Below, piece by piece: positions 18,661 through 27,519 of a stretch of DNA of 33,443 nucleotides (the first letter of the stretch is position 1; every line of letters starts with the position of its first letter). The stretch comes from Opitutia bacterium. GTDB lineage: Bacteria; Verrucomicrobiota; Verrucomicrobiia; Opitutales; Opitutaceae. The notes beneath the pieces are model-generated. The model saw nothing but the letters and a program-made list of their open reading frames with translations, made no database searches and had not been told where the DNA came from. The position numbers were made by a program, and so were the translations under genes. The stretch spans positions 1-33,443 of the forward strand of contig CANHJG010000051.1 of NCBI GenBank assembly GCA_947461205.1, written 5' to 3'.

Positions 18661-21600
18661 ATGCCTGCCTCCCCTTTCCTCCGCCCTCTCGCGTCTCTGG
18701 CCCTCTGCGCCGCACTTCCCGCACTCCCGGGCCAAACCGCGCCGGCCACCGTGCCGCTCGTCACCCTCTCGCCCTTCGAGGTCAACACCTCCCGCGACGC
18801 CGGCTTCGTCGCCGCCAGCTCCCTCGCCGGCGGCCGGCTCTCCACCGATCTCGTCGACACGCCCGTCGCCTACTCGGTCCAGACGCGCGAATTCCTCGAC
18901 GCCCTCAATCTCAGCGATCTCAACGAGGCCATCAACTGGACCGTCAGCGCCACCACCACGCCCGACGACGGCGGCGGCCAACTCTTCGGCGGCACCGGCA
19001 GCAGCACCATTCGCGGCGTCGGCTCCAACGCCACCAACCGCAACTTCTTCACCGGCGGTTCCAACACCTCGACCTACAATCTCGAGCGTATGGACTACGC
19101 GCGCGGGCCCAACTCCATCCTCTTCGGCACCGGCACGATCAGCGGCACGTCCAACGCCGTCGTCAAATCCGCCCGCCTCGGCCGCAACGCCACCGAAGTC
19201 CGTGCCGAAATCGGCTCGTGGGATTCCTACCGCGCCACCGTCGACGCCAACTATTCCTTGAAAAGCAAAGTTGCCGCCCGCGTCGTCACCACCTGGCAGG
19301 ACACGCACACCTTCCGCGACTGGGAGCGCACGCAGCGCAAGGGCGTCTCGCCCTCGCTCACCGTCGAGCTCACGCGCAACACCCGCCTCTCGCTCATCGG
19401 CGACTACTACGAACAAAAAGTCGTCGCCGGCATGAACGCCCTCACCGACTCCTTCTCCGGCTGGGACGGCAGCAAGGTTTACTCCGGTATCCAACCTTCC
19501 ACGCTCCCGAGCCAGTCCGCCTTCGGCGCGACGCGCATCGGCACCAACACGTGGATCGTCTCGCCCGCCTCCGGCAAGGGCTTCGGCACCGCGCTCAGTT
19601 ACACCGGCATGATGCAGACCACGTTTTTCGGCGGCAATCGCCCCATCAACGGCGTCACCGCCGCCAGCGGCTCGAACCTCGGCTTCAACGCCGGCCCCAT
19701 CATCGACACACCCATGATCACCCCGGGCGTCTACGATGCCGCGATCCAGGGCTCCTCGTTCCGCGTGCCCACCCGCTCGTTCACCAACATCGGGCCGAAT
19801 CCCACCGCGATTAACCGCTTCCGCGACGCGACGCTCTTCTTCGACCAGCGCGTCGGCGAATCCCTCAACGTCCAGCTCTCCGGCAACGCCAACAAGCTCT
19901 ACAGCTACGGTCTGATCGATTACTACACGAACCAGGGTTACCCGAACACCTTCATCGACATCAACCGTCTCCTCCCCGACGGCGCGACCAACCCGAACTT
20001 CCTCCAGCCCTACAACGAATTCAGCCGCCCCGAGCGCCAGAAAGTCGACACCACCAACAAGGCCCTCCGCGTCGCCGCCGCCTACGCCAAGTCCACACGT
20101 TGGTTCGATTTTCGCGCCAACGTCATCGGCGCCCACGAAAACCAGCAGATCTTCAAGTCGCGCGAATATTACATGATTCCCTTCGACGCCGATCCCCGCG
20201 CCTGGGGCCTCGTCACGAGCAGCCGCACCCAGACGCTCCGCTACCGTTACTATTGGAACCAGTCCGAACGCGATCTCACCGAGATGAAGGAAATCACGCT
20301 CGTCGATCCCACCGCCGGCACTTCGCGCACCTACAACCCCCTGTGGGTCCTCGGCTCGGACCGCAACGACGCCACCACGCTCAGCGACGCCACGACGAAA
20401 TATTACCAGGCCTCCGCCAACATTTCGTTCTGGCAGAAACGCCTGATTTTTCTCGGCGCCTTTCGCTCCGACCAGGTCGACCGCAGCCAGCGCCTCTTCC
20501 TCCGCCCGCTCGATCACCCCGCAAGCTACGGCGTGCTCACCCGCGATCACTTCATCTATCGCCCCGACGCGCCCGCCGATTACTTCAAACTCACCTACGT
20601 GCCGAAGAACGCCGCCGGGGTCGCCACCGGTCCCGCGCAGCTCGCCCCCGCCACCCGTCCACGCGACGCCACGACCGGCGTCGCCCAGCCGCAATACGCC
20701 AACGACCGTTTCCAAGACGACTTCAACCCGCCGCCCACGGCCACGAAGAAACCCACCAAATCCGTCGGCGGCATCTTCAACATCGGCCGCGGCGTCTCCC
20801 TCTGGGCCAACTTCGCGCAAACCTTCAACCCCACCGATTTCACGCGCACCACCATCGACTACGGCACCCCGCCGCCCTCCGTCTCCGAGGGCAAGGACTA
20901 CGGCCTGCGGTTTTCGCTCGGACCGAAACTCTACGTCACCGTCAGCCGCTACGAGTCCAAGGAAAACGACGCCTCGATCACGCAGCCGTCCGGTTTCAGC
21001 AATCTCCAGACGATCATCAACACGAACGTCCTCGGTGACACCACCGCCGAGGGCCGCAACCGCCAGGGCCTCGGCGATGTGCCCGTCGGCTGGAACGACA
21101 CCCTCGATCGCAAGAGCCGCGGCTACGAACTTGAGACCGTCGCCAACCTCACCGCCCACTGGCGCCTCACGCTGAACTACGGTCTCGCCGATGCCGCGCA
21201 GACCGACACCTACCGCCAGACGCGCGCCTGGGTCGACGATCACACCGAGGTCATGAAAAAAATTCTCAACGACGCCGGTGTCCTCGTCGGCGCCGACAAC
21301 CTCGCGCGCACCGACCCCACGCGCCCCAACACCTTCGCCGACGCCACCAACGCCCTCAACGCGTGGAACAGCCTCCAGGCCAGCCGCGCCAACTGGGTCA
21401 GCGGCACGCAACTCCTGAACCGCCTCACCCGCTACACCGCCAACGCCTACTCCGACTACCGCTTCAGCGACGGAAAACTCCGCGGCCTCCGCGTCGGCTA
21501 CGGCCTGCAGTTCCGCGGCCCCCAAGTCATCGGCTACCGCGGCGCCGACACCATCGTGAACCCCGCCAACCCCGCCACCGCCATCGACGACCCCACCGTC

Positions 21601-21861
21601 GATGCCTACACCGTCGTCTGGCAAAAAGCCTACTTCCTCGCCACCGCCACCGTCGGATACCCGGTGAAAATCGCCCACCACAAAATCGACTTCAATCTCT
21701 CGATCACGAACCTCTTCAACTACGACACGCCCCTCTACAACACGATCGGCCTGCGCGCCCGCGAAGGCGACCTCACGTCGCCCGCCCGCGTGAGCTACCC
21801 GCGGTTCTACAGCTACACCACGCCGCGCAGCTTCCGCCTCTCCGCCACGAAAACGTTCTGA
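18661..21861 (+). CDS. TonB-dependent outer-membrane receptor 2
   Basis: A 1066-residue paralogue of receptor 1. The signal peptide ends near ALPGQT (about residue 22), followed by TLSPFEVNTSRDAGF. The plug has DTPVAYSVQTREFLDAL, STIRGVGSNATNRNFF and MDYARGPNSILFGTGTISG. The barrel ends in RSFRLSATKTF, with the usual terminal Phe. It shares long motifs with receptor 1, such as KNAAGVATGPAQ in the middle, ALNAWNSLQ and the near-C-terminal GYRGADTIVNPANP, so the pair probably arose by duplication and then diverged in the ligand-binding parts. No STN domain is present. The long upstream open frame (back to 18001) is a shadow of receptor 1; the ATG at 18661 gives a proper signal peptide. Confidence 0.93.
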   Translation: MPASPFLRPLASLALCAALPALPGQTAPATVPLVTLSPFEVNTSRDAGFVAASSLAGGRLSTDLVDTPVAYSVQTREFLDALNLSDLNEAINWTVSATTTPDDGGGQLFGGTGSSTIRGVGSNATNRNFFTGGSNTSTYNLERMDYARGPNSILFGTGTISGTSNAVVKSARLGRNATEVRAEIGSWDSYRATVDANYSLKSKVAARVVTTWQDTHTFRDWERTQRKGVSPSLTVELTRNTRLSLIGDYYEQKVVAGMNALTDSFSGWDGSKVYSGIQPSTLPSQSAFGATRIGTNTWIVSPASGKGFGTALSYTGMMQTTFFGGNRPINGVTAASGSNLGFNAGPIIDTPMITPGVYDAAIQGSSFRVPTRSFTNIGPNPTAINRFRDATLFFDQRVGESLNVQLSGNANKLYSYGLIDYYTNQGYPNTFIDINRLLPDGATNPNFLQPYNEFSRPERQKVDTTNKALRVAAAYAKSTRWFDFRANVIGAHENQQIFKSREYYMIPFDADPRAWGLVTSSRTQTLRYRYYWNQSERDLTEMKEITLVDPTAGTSRTYNPLWVLGSDRNDATTLSDATTKYYQASANISFWQKRLIFLGAFRSDQVDRSQRLFLRPLDHPASYGVLTRDHFIYRPDAPADYFKLTYVPKNAAGVATGPAQLAPATRPRDATTGVAQPQYANDRFQDDFNPPPTATKKPTKSVGGIFNIGRGVSLWANFAQTFNPTDFTRTTIDYGTPPPSVSEGKDYGLRFSLGPKLYVTVSRYESKENDASITQPSGFSNLQTIINTNVLGDTTAEGRNRQGLGDVPVGWNDTLDRKSRGYELETVANLTAHWRLTLNYGLADAAQTDTYRQTRAWVDDHTEVMKKILNDAGVLVGADNLARTDPTRPNTFADATNALNAWNSLQASRANWVSGTQLLNRLTRYTANAYSDYRFSDGKLRGLRVGYGLQFRGPQVIGYRGADTIVNPANPATAIDDPTVDAYTVVWQKAYFLATATVGYPVKIAHHKIDFNLSITNLFNYDTPLYNTIGLRAREGDLTSPARVSYPRFYSYTTPRSFRLSATKTF

Positions 21862-21872
21862 GTGTACTTTTC

Positions 21873-22071
21873 GTAGCACGCAGCTTCAGCCCGTGCTTCA
21901 CCGCTTCCAAGCGCGGGCTACTTCCCGTTCGCTTTCAAGATGAGATTCACGCGATGCGTCGGAGCCTGCTTGCAGGCGATGGCTCCGAGCTGAATCGCCT
22001 GCAAGCAGGCTCCTGCCTTCCGGCAGATTGGGCTCAACTTGATCGCGAATCGGGCTAAAGCACCGCGCTAC
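21873..22071. repeat. REP/MITE-like element with nested inverted repeats
   Basis: The 199-bp segment fills nearly the whole gap between receptor 2 and the oxidoreductase. Its ends are imperfect 21-bp inverted repeats (21873-21893 and 22051-22071, 17 of 21 matching), both beginning GTAGC when read inward. Inside is a perfect 20-bp inverted repeat (arms 21961-21980 and 21994-22013, the first being GGAGCCTGCTTGCAGGCGAT) with a 13-bp spacer, and another 11-bp pair (21888-21898 and 21909-21919, 10 of 11). There is no open frame of its own. This architecture fits a non-autonomous element such as REP sequences moved by RAYT transposases. The transposase is not in the window and I saw no second copy. 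Confidence 0.8.
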
Positions 22072-22110
22072 ACGCCCCATCCCCCGCCACCCCATTTCAC
22101 CTTTTTCCCC

Positions 22111-23763
22111 ATGCCCCCGCCCCTCAACCGTCGCACCTTTCTCACCCGCCTCGGCACCGCCGCCGCCGCTCTCCCGCTCACCTCCGCCCTGCGCGCCGCC
22201 GCCCCCCGCTCCCGCACCGCCGACGTCTGCGTCTACACCGGCAACGCCGCCGGTATCGCCGCCGCCGTCGCCGCCGCGCGCGAAGGCCGCCGCGTCCTCG
22301 TGATCGAACCCAGCCGCTGGCTCGGCGGCATGACCGGCAGCGGCCTCGTCCACATCGACTGGGGCCGCGCCGAAGCCGCCGGCGGCACGGCGAAAAAAAT
22401 CCTCAAAGACGGTCTCACCGATCCGCAATACCGCCGCCTGTTCGCTGAGCTCGCGCAGACGCACGGCATCGAAATCCTTTACGAGCACCGCGTCGCCTCC
22501 GTCACCAAAACCGGCGCCACGATCACGTCCCTCACGCTCGATCACGCCCCGCCCGACCGCTTCGGTTGCCCCCTCGTGCAGCCGAAAGAGGCCGGCGCCA
22601 TCACGGTGAGCGCGCGCATGTTCATCGACTGCTCCTACGAGGGCGACCTCATGGCCAAGGCCGGCGTGAGCTACACCTTCGGCCGCGAGTCCCGCGACCA
22701 CTACGGCGAAAACCTCGCCGGCGTCCGCCCTCCCCTCGCCGTCTACGCCATCGATCCGTACGTGAAACCGGGCGATCCACGCAGCGGCTTGCTCCCCCTC
22801 CTCCAGGACCACACGCCCGGCCCCGTCGGCAGTGCCGACCGCCTCACGATGGGCTACGGCTTCCGCTGGAAGTTCACCCTCGGAAAAAACCAGCTGCCCA
22901 TCGACCCGCCCGACGACTACGACCCGTTCACCTTCGAGGTCTACCGCCGCGCGTTCACGAAAAAACTCAACCTCAACGGCCGCCGCATGCGCAAACTCGG
23001 CGAATACGAGGTCGCCACCGGCGGTATTCACTATCCTGGTGCGGGCAACCTTTCGCGCAGCCTCATCGCGCCCACCGTCTTCGGCTGCAACGCCGCCTAC
23101 CCCGACGGCGACTGGCCCACCCGCGCCCGCATCTGGAAATTCCACCAAGACTTCCTCCGCGGCATCACGCACTTCCTCCGCACCGATCCTTCTGCCCCGG
23201 AAAAACTCCAGGAGCGCGCCCGCGTCGCCGGCTTCGAACCCGGCCAGTTCGACGACACCGCCGGCTGGCCGCACCAGCTCTACGTCCGCGAGGCCCGCCG
23301 CATGATCTCGACCTACGTCGTCACGCAAAAGGACCTGGAGGGCACCACCGACCCCACCGACTCCGTCGGCCTCGCCTCCTACGGCGTGGACGACTGGCCC
23401 TACGCCATGCACCCGCTCGACGGCCAGATCGCGCTCCAGGGCGGCGACTACTCGATGCTCTACCTCGACGAGAAATACCGCGGCATCTACCAAATCCCCT
23501 ACCGCGCGATCACCCCGCACGAACGCGAGTGCCGCAACCTCTTCGTCCCCGTCTGCTGCTCCGCGAGCCACATCGCGATGACCTCGATCCGCATGGAGCC
23601 CGTCTGGATGACCCTCGCCGAAGCCGCCGGCGTCGCCGCGTCGCTGGCGATCACGTCCGATCGCGCCGTCCAACGCGTCGACTACGCCGCCCTGCGCCCG
23701 AAACTCCTCGCCCTCGGCGCCAAACTCGACCGCCCCTCCGGGACCGACCAAGCGAAGATCTGA
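22111..23763 (+). CDS. Tat-exported FAD-dependent oxidoreductase
   Basis: The 550-residue protein begins with a twin-arginine type signal (NRRTFLTRLG at about residues 5-14, then an Ala-rich hydrophobic stretch to about residue 31), so it is probably exported already folded with its cofactor. The FAD-binding start is DVCVYTGNAAGIAAAVAAA, then VLVIEPSRWLGGMTGSGL, which fits the FAD_oxidored type (PF12831-like). Further typical segments are MFIDCSYEGDLMAKAGVSYT and NLFVPVCCSASHIAMTSIRM. Its substrate is not known. I chose the ATG at 22111; the longer frame would start inside the repeat element. It follows receptor 2 in the same direction but is separated by the repeat, so co-transcription is uncertain. 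It could act on what the receptors import. Confidence 0.88.
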   Translation: MPPPLNRRTFLTRLGTAAAALPLTSALRAAAPRSRTADVCVYTGNAAGIAAAVAAAREGRRVLVIEPSRWLGGMTGSGLVHIDWGRAEAAGGTAKKILKDGLTDPQYRRLFAELAQTHGIEILYEHRVASVTKTGATITSLTLDHAPPDRFGCPLVQPKEAGAITVSARMFIDCSYEGDLMAKAGVSYTFGRESRDHYGENLAGVRPPLAVYAIDPYVKPGDPRSGLLPLLQDHTPGPVGSADRLTMGYGFRWKFTLGKNQLPIDPPDDYDPFTFEVYRRAFTKKLNLNGRRMRKLGEYEVATGGIHYPGAGNLSRSLIAPTVFGCNAAYPDGDWPTRARIWKFHQDFLRGITHFLRTDPSAPEKLQERARVAGFEPGQFDDTAGWPHQLYVREARRMISTYVVTQKDLEGTTDPTDSVGLASYGVDDWPYAMHPLDGQIALQGGDYSMLYLDEKYRGIYQIPYRAITPHERECRNLFVPVCCSASHIAMTSIRMEPVWMTLAEAAGVAASLAITSDRAVQRVDYAALRPKLLALGAKLDRPSGTDQAKI

Positions 23764-23961
23764 TTGATCAACAGGGCCCCAACGCCTCACCGAAAGCGTT
23801 ATTCCGCGCCGCGCGCGCAGCTCACTTTCCTACCAGCGCCGCCCGAGGCGGGCCCGCTGCTCCGCGGGCGACGGATTGCGGCGAGCGGCGTGGCCTGCGG
23901 CGCTGCGCGTGGCCCCAACCGCCGGGGCGATAGCCGGCCCCGCCCCGTCCATCCTCGTGCC

Positions 23962-24262
23962 ATGAAAACCCGCAGCGGGATTCTCATGGGCGCCGGAGAC
24001 GGCCCGGGTTTGAACGCGGTGATTCGCGCGGTCGTCAAGTCCGCCACCAAACGCGGCTGGGACACGGTGGGCATGCTCGGCGGCTTCGCGGGTCTGCCGA
24101 GGGCTACGCACACCCGCGCCCTCGACGACCAACCGATGGACCGGCCTGCTCTACCTCGGCGGCCCCATCTTGGGCACCTCCAACCAAGGCCGTTCCTCCC
24201 GCAAGTCCGGCCACGGCGAGACGCGCCAGATCGATCCCGCCGTCCTCGCCGAAGCCCTCACG
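23962..24262 (+). pseudogene. 6-phosphofructokinase N-terminal fragment, frameshifted
   Basis: The first 45 codons resemble the start of a PfkA-type kinase: MKTRSGILMGAGDGPGLNAV, then IRAVVKSATKRGWDTVGMLGG. The nucleotide loop normally reads GGDCPGLNA, so two positions are altered. After a one-base shift near 24137 the text returns in another frame as LLYLGGPILGTSNQGR, followed by SGHGETRQIDPAVLAEAL, which matches the next part of the same family. Homology then ends, so roughly 100 of the expected 320 or more residues remain. This is a remnant, not a working kinase. The 198 bp before it, after the oxidoreductase stop, hold nothing I can identify. Confidence 0.75.
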
Positions 24263-24347
24263 GGCGTTGAGTCGCTGACTCGTTCCGCCTCGGGATTGCG
24301 CCACGCACCACAAACCGCGCCCTTGCACCGGCTTCACCCGAGGCGCC

Positions 24348-24659
24348 ATGGATCTCGACCACCCGCACTTGCCCGGTTTCCTCCGCACCCAGCTGTGCGA
24401 CTACAGCGGCCAAGCTGAACTCGACCCCGGCCACTGGACCCGGGCCGCCGTCACCCGCGCGGATTTCCTCGGCGCCCTCCACGCCATCCGCCGCAAGCTT
24501 TCCCTCGGCGCCCCTTTCCCCAGTTTCGACACCCAGGCTCCGTGCATGAACCAGCCCATCGCCCACCCCGTCCGCTTCATCCAGCAGCGCGTCGACAGCC
24601 ACCCCGAACTCGCCACTCGGGACCCGCTCTCGATGCTCGGGCGAACCGTCAGCGCCTGA
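24348..24659 (+). pseudogene. Unrecognised open frame, probably a gene fragment
   Basis: An ATG-started frame of 103 codons within the decayed stretch. I do not recognise its family. The text is not the low-complexity Arg/Pro type of shadow frames: it contains GFLRTQLCDYSGQAELD, HWTRAAVTRADFLGALHAI and PVRFIQQRVDSHPELATR, with balanced use of Phe, Asp, Gln and His. This suggests a piece of a real gene. There is no signal peptide or membrane segment. Because both neighbours are broken genes, I read it as a remnant, though a short intact gene cannot be ruled out. Confidence 0.4.
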
Positions 24660-24763
24660 GGTCGGCGGCGCCCCGCGCGCGCCCCCCCCTATCCGCGCCC
24701 GCCGCCGCCCCTTTTTCTTCGCCTTCGGCCCGCGCCTCCGCCAAGTCTCCGTCCCACCCCGCC

Positions 24764-25051
24764 ATGAAACCCTCCTCAGCACCATCGCGGCCGTGCTCCT
24801 CGGTTTCGCCCTCGGATCGATCGTCAAACCGGCCATCGTCACCCTCAGCTCCCACGTCATCTCCCCGCCCCCCGACGTCGACGTCTCAAACGTCGCCCGA
24901 ATGAAAACCTCGATGTCCACTCAGATCCCGCCCTACCTGGCCTCTTCCCGTTCCTTGCCCACGCCCTCGGCACCTTCGCCAACGCGCTCGCCACGTTCTT
25001 GCTCGCCGGCTCCCACCGCTCCGTTTTCGTCTTCATCCTCAGCGTCCAGCT
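24764..25051 (+). pseudogene. Small integral membrane protein, frameshifted and truncated
   Basis: An ATG-AAA start at 24764 is followed by a one-base shift, after which the frame reads TLLSTIAAVLLGFALGSIV, VTLSSHVISPPPDVDVSNVA and RMKTSM. Another shift near 24930 gives LFPFLAHALGTFANALATFL and then AGSHRSVFVFILSVQ. This order (membrane helix, Pro-Pro-x-Val-Asp-Val loop, LFPFLAHALGT helix) matches a conserved family of small membrane proteins of unknown function as I remember it; the last third, which would hold two more helices, is missing. It ends against the phosphatase gene. Two frameshifts and truncation make it a pseudogene. Confidence 0.6.
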
Positions 25052-25076
25052 GACCGCCCCCCGCTTCCCCTCCCCC

Positions 25077-26555
25077 ATGACTTCACCCCGCACCCTCGCG
25101 CTGTTCGCGCTCGTTACCACGCTCACCGCACCCGCCGTGGCCCATCAGGCCACCGGCATCAAACTCACCGAGCCCACCGCCGACTCCGTCACCGTCTGGA
25201 CGCGTCTCACCCGCGACGCCGAGCGCGCCCCCGACGAAGGGCCCTTGCCTCTCACCAAGCTCTTTAATCGCACCACCGGTAAGGAAGTCCCGTTGAAGGA
25301 CAACGTCACCTACTCCGACACCCGCCCCGAGATCACGTACCCACCCGGCGCGAATCTCGGCAACCTCCGCGGCGCCGCCCTCGGCGCGCCCGGCCAGACG
25401 CGCGTCCGCTATCGCCCCGCCGCCGCTCCCTCCGCCCCGTGGTCCGAAACCGCCTGGCGCGACGTCGACCCGGACCGCGATTTCACCGCCACCTTCGCCC
25501 TCAACGGCCTCTCGCCCGCCACCCGCTACGCGCTCGCCGTCGACGACCGCCCCCGCGCCGACGCCCCGGTCACCAGCACGACTCAGGGCGGCTTCGTCAC
25601 CGCGCCCCTCCCCACGGCCAACGCCGCCGCGACCTTCGCCGTGATGAGTTGTCAGCAATACGAAGACCGCGACCGCCCCGACGGCTTCGCCATCTACCCC
25701 TCGATGCTCGCACTCCAGCCCGACTTCTTCGTCAACACCGGCGACGCCGTGTACTACGACCACGGTCCCGTCCACGCCGTCAACGTCGACCTCGCCCGCT
25801 ACCACTGGGCGCGCATGTATGGCTTGTCCACGCTCCGCGATTTCCATCGTCAAGTCGCGAGCTTCTTCATGAAGGACGACCACGATACCCTCACCAACGA
25901 CTCCCACCCCGCAGACCGCAGCGGTGACCTCACGTTTGCCCAGGGCCTCGCGGTCTTCCGCGAGCAGACCGCCCCCTCCGAGCCCCCTTACCGCACCCTC
26001 CGCTGGGGCCGCCACCTGCAGGTCTGGTTCCTCGAGGGCCGCGACTTCCGCAGCTCCTCCGCCGCCGACCGCACGCAGACCCCGACCATCCTCGGCCCGA
26101 CGCAAATCGCCTGGCTCGAACGCACCCTTGCCGCCTCCGACGCCACCTTCCGAGTCGTCATCACCCCCACCCCGATGGTCGGCCCCGACCGCCCGCAAAA
26201 AGACGACAACTACGCCAACAAAGGCTATGTCGTCGAAGGCACCAAAATCCGCGCCCTCCTCGCCCGCCAGCCCAACCTCACCGTCATCACCGGCGACCGC
26301 CACTGGCAGTACGTGTCACGCGACCCGGCCACCAAAATCGAAGAATGGAGCGTCGGCGCCGCCACCGACGCGCACGCGGGCGGCTGGAGCGAAGAAACCC
26401 CGCGCCCCGAGCATCGCTTCCTCCGCATCAAATTCGGCGGCTTCCTCTCCGGCGCCGTCGCACCCTCGACGCCCACTGCACCCGCGGCGCTCACCCTCCG
26501 CCTGCACGACACCGCCGGAAAAGTGATCTTCACGGACACCAAGCCGTCCAAGTAG
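25077..26555 (+). CDS. phoD: PhoD-like alkaline phosphatase/phosphodiesterase
   Basis: A 492-residue exported enzyme of the PhoD type, expected to release phosphate from phosphomonoesters or diesters outside the inner membrane. It has a signal peptide ending near PAVAHQ (about residue 24), an N-terminal fibronectin-like region with RYALAVDDRPR, and a metallophosphatase core. Metal-site motifs are FFVNTGDAVYYDHG, FFMKDDHDTLTND and VITGDRHWQYVS. The first motif differs from the usual HxGDxxY, with Asn-Thr before Gly-Asp. The start at 25077 gives the signal peptide; the longer frame comes from the pseudogene before it. It ends 9 bp before the SGNH-type gene, so the two are probably one transcript. 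The gene symbol marks the family, not a proven substrate. Confidence 0.88.
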   Translation: MTSPRTLALFALVTTLTAPAVAHQATGIKLTEPTADSVTVWTRLTRDAERAPDEGPLPLTKLFNRTTGKEVPLKDNVTYSDTRPEITYPPGANLGNLRGAALGAPGQTRVRYRPAAAPSAPWSETAWRDVDPDRDFTATFALNGLSPATRYALAVDDRPRADAPVTSTTQGGFVTAPLPTANAAATFAVMSCQQYEDRDRPDGFAIYPSMLALQPDFFVNTGDAVYYDHGPVHAVNVDLARYHWARMYGLSTLRDFHRQVASFFMKDDHDTLTNDSHPADRSGDLTFAQGLAVFREQTAPSEPPYRTLRWGRHLQVWFLEGRDFRSSSAADRTQTPTILGPTQIAWLERTLAASDATFRVVITPTPMVGPDRPQKDDNYANKGYVVEGTKIRALLARQPNLTVITGDRHWQYVSRDPATKIEEWSVGAATDAHAGGWSEETPRPEHRFLRIKFGGFLSGAVAPSTPTAPAALTLRLHDTAGKVIFTDTKPSK

Positions 26556-26564
26556 ACCCAGATC

Positions 26565-27386
26565 ATGCCTTCACCCTCGGCCTATCTCTTCAGTCTTTTC
26601 CTCGCGCTCGCTCCCGCCCTCTCCGCCGCCGAGCCCACCAACGCCACCGAAGCCGCCGCCAAAAAAGCCGCCGAGGACCGGCGCATCGACGGCCTCTACC
26701 GCGAAAAAGTCGCGACCCTCTCCCCCGCGCGCCAAACCTGGGAAAAAATCCTCCAGGAAAACCTCGGCACCGGTTTCTACCTCCCAATCCACCAACGCGA
26801 CTTCGTCAAGGGCACCTCCACCGCGTGGGACTTCGTCACCGACGATCCCAAACTCCCCCGCGTCCTCCTCATCGGCGACTCCGTCTCCCGCGGCTACACC
26901 CTCGCCGTCCGCGCCGCCCTCGCCGGCCAAGCCAATGTCCACCGTGCACCCGAAAACTGCGGTCCCACCGCCAACGGCCTCAAGAAACTCGATACATGGC
27001 TCGCCTCTGCCGGCCCCGGAAAGTGGGACGTCATCCACTTCAACTTCGGCATCCACGACCGCGCCACCCCGCTCGCCGACTACATCGCCCGCCTGACCAA
27101 AATCCTCACGCGCCTCCAGTCCACCGGGGCCAAACTCATCTGGGCCAGCACCACGCCCATCCCCGACGACCCCGCGAAAAAACAAACCGCCAGCTCCATC
27201 GTCGAGCGCAACACCGCCGCCACCGCCCTCATGGCGCAACACGCCGTCGCGATCGACGACCTCTTCACCGCCATCACGCCTCAACTCGCCACGCTCCAAA
27301 ACCCCCGGGACGTCCACTTCACCGTCGCCGGCTACGATTTCCTCGGTCGGCAAGTCGCCGCCTCGATCGCCACGCAGTTGAAATAG
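26565..27386 (+). CDS. Exported SGNH/GDSL-type hydrolase
   Basis: A 273-residue protein with a signal peptide (to about residue 22, LSAAEP). The SGNH blocks are visible: LLIGDSVSRG with Ser106 as probable nucleophile, PENCGPTANG for the oxyanion Gly, FNFGIHD (162-165) where the usual Asn of GxND is His, and DVHFT (Asp249, His251) for the rest of the triad. Such enzymes are often acetyl-esterases or other ester hydrolases acting on glycans. The Asn-to-His change in block III is seen in some subfamilies and does not by itself rule out activity. It lies 9 bp after the phosphatase and 133 bp before receptor 3, all rightward. Confidence 0.85.
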   Translation: MPSPSAYLFSLFLALAPALSAAEPTNATEAAAKKAAEDRRIDGLYREKVATLSPARQTWEKILQENLGTGFYLPIHQRDFVKGTSTAWDFVTDDPKLPRVLLIGDSVSRGYTLAVRAALAGQANVHRAPENCGPTANGLKKLDTWLASAGPGKWDVIHFNFGIHDRATPLADYIARLTKILTRLQSTGAKLIWASTTPIPDDPAKKQTASSIVERNTAATALMAQHAVAIDDLFTAITPQLATLQNPRDVHFTVAGYDFLGRQVAASIATQLK

Positions 27387-27519
27387 CCTCCCCGTCGCCC
27401 CGCGGCCTTGACGATTCCCCGCGTGGCCACCACGCATCCCGTACCCACTGCGTCGATTTTCCGACGTCGCCAATTTCCCCTCCCACCTTTCACGTCTCGT
27501 CTCGAGCCAACCCGCGACC

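Noticed and set aside
18529-21879. A 1116-codon open frame antisense to receptor 2, and a similar 940-codon frame antisense to receptor 1 (15530-18352)
   Set aside because: Their text is low-complexity Gly/Val/Ala/Glu repeats without signal peptide or domain. They result from the strong C bias at third positions of the receptors on the other strand.
27418-27450. A TTGACG box before receptor 3 as a promoter
   Set aside because: No -10-like sequence is found at 16-18 bp from it, so the match is probably by chance.
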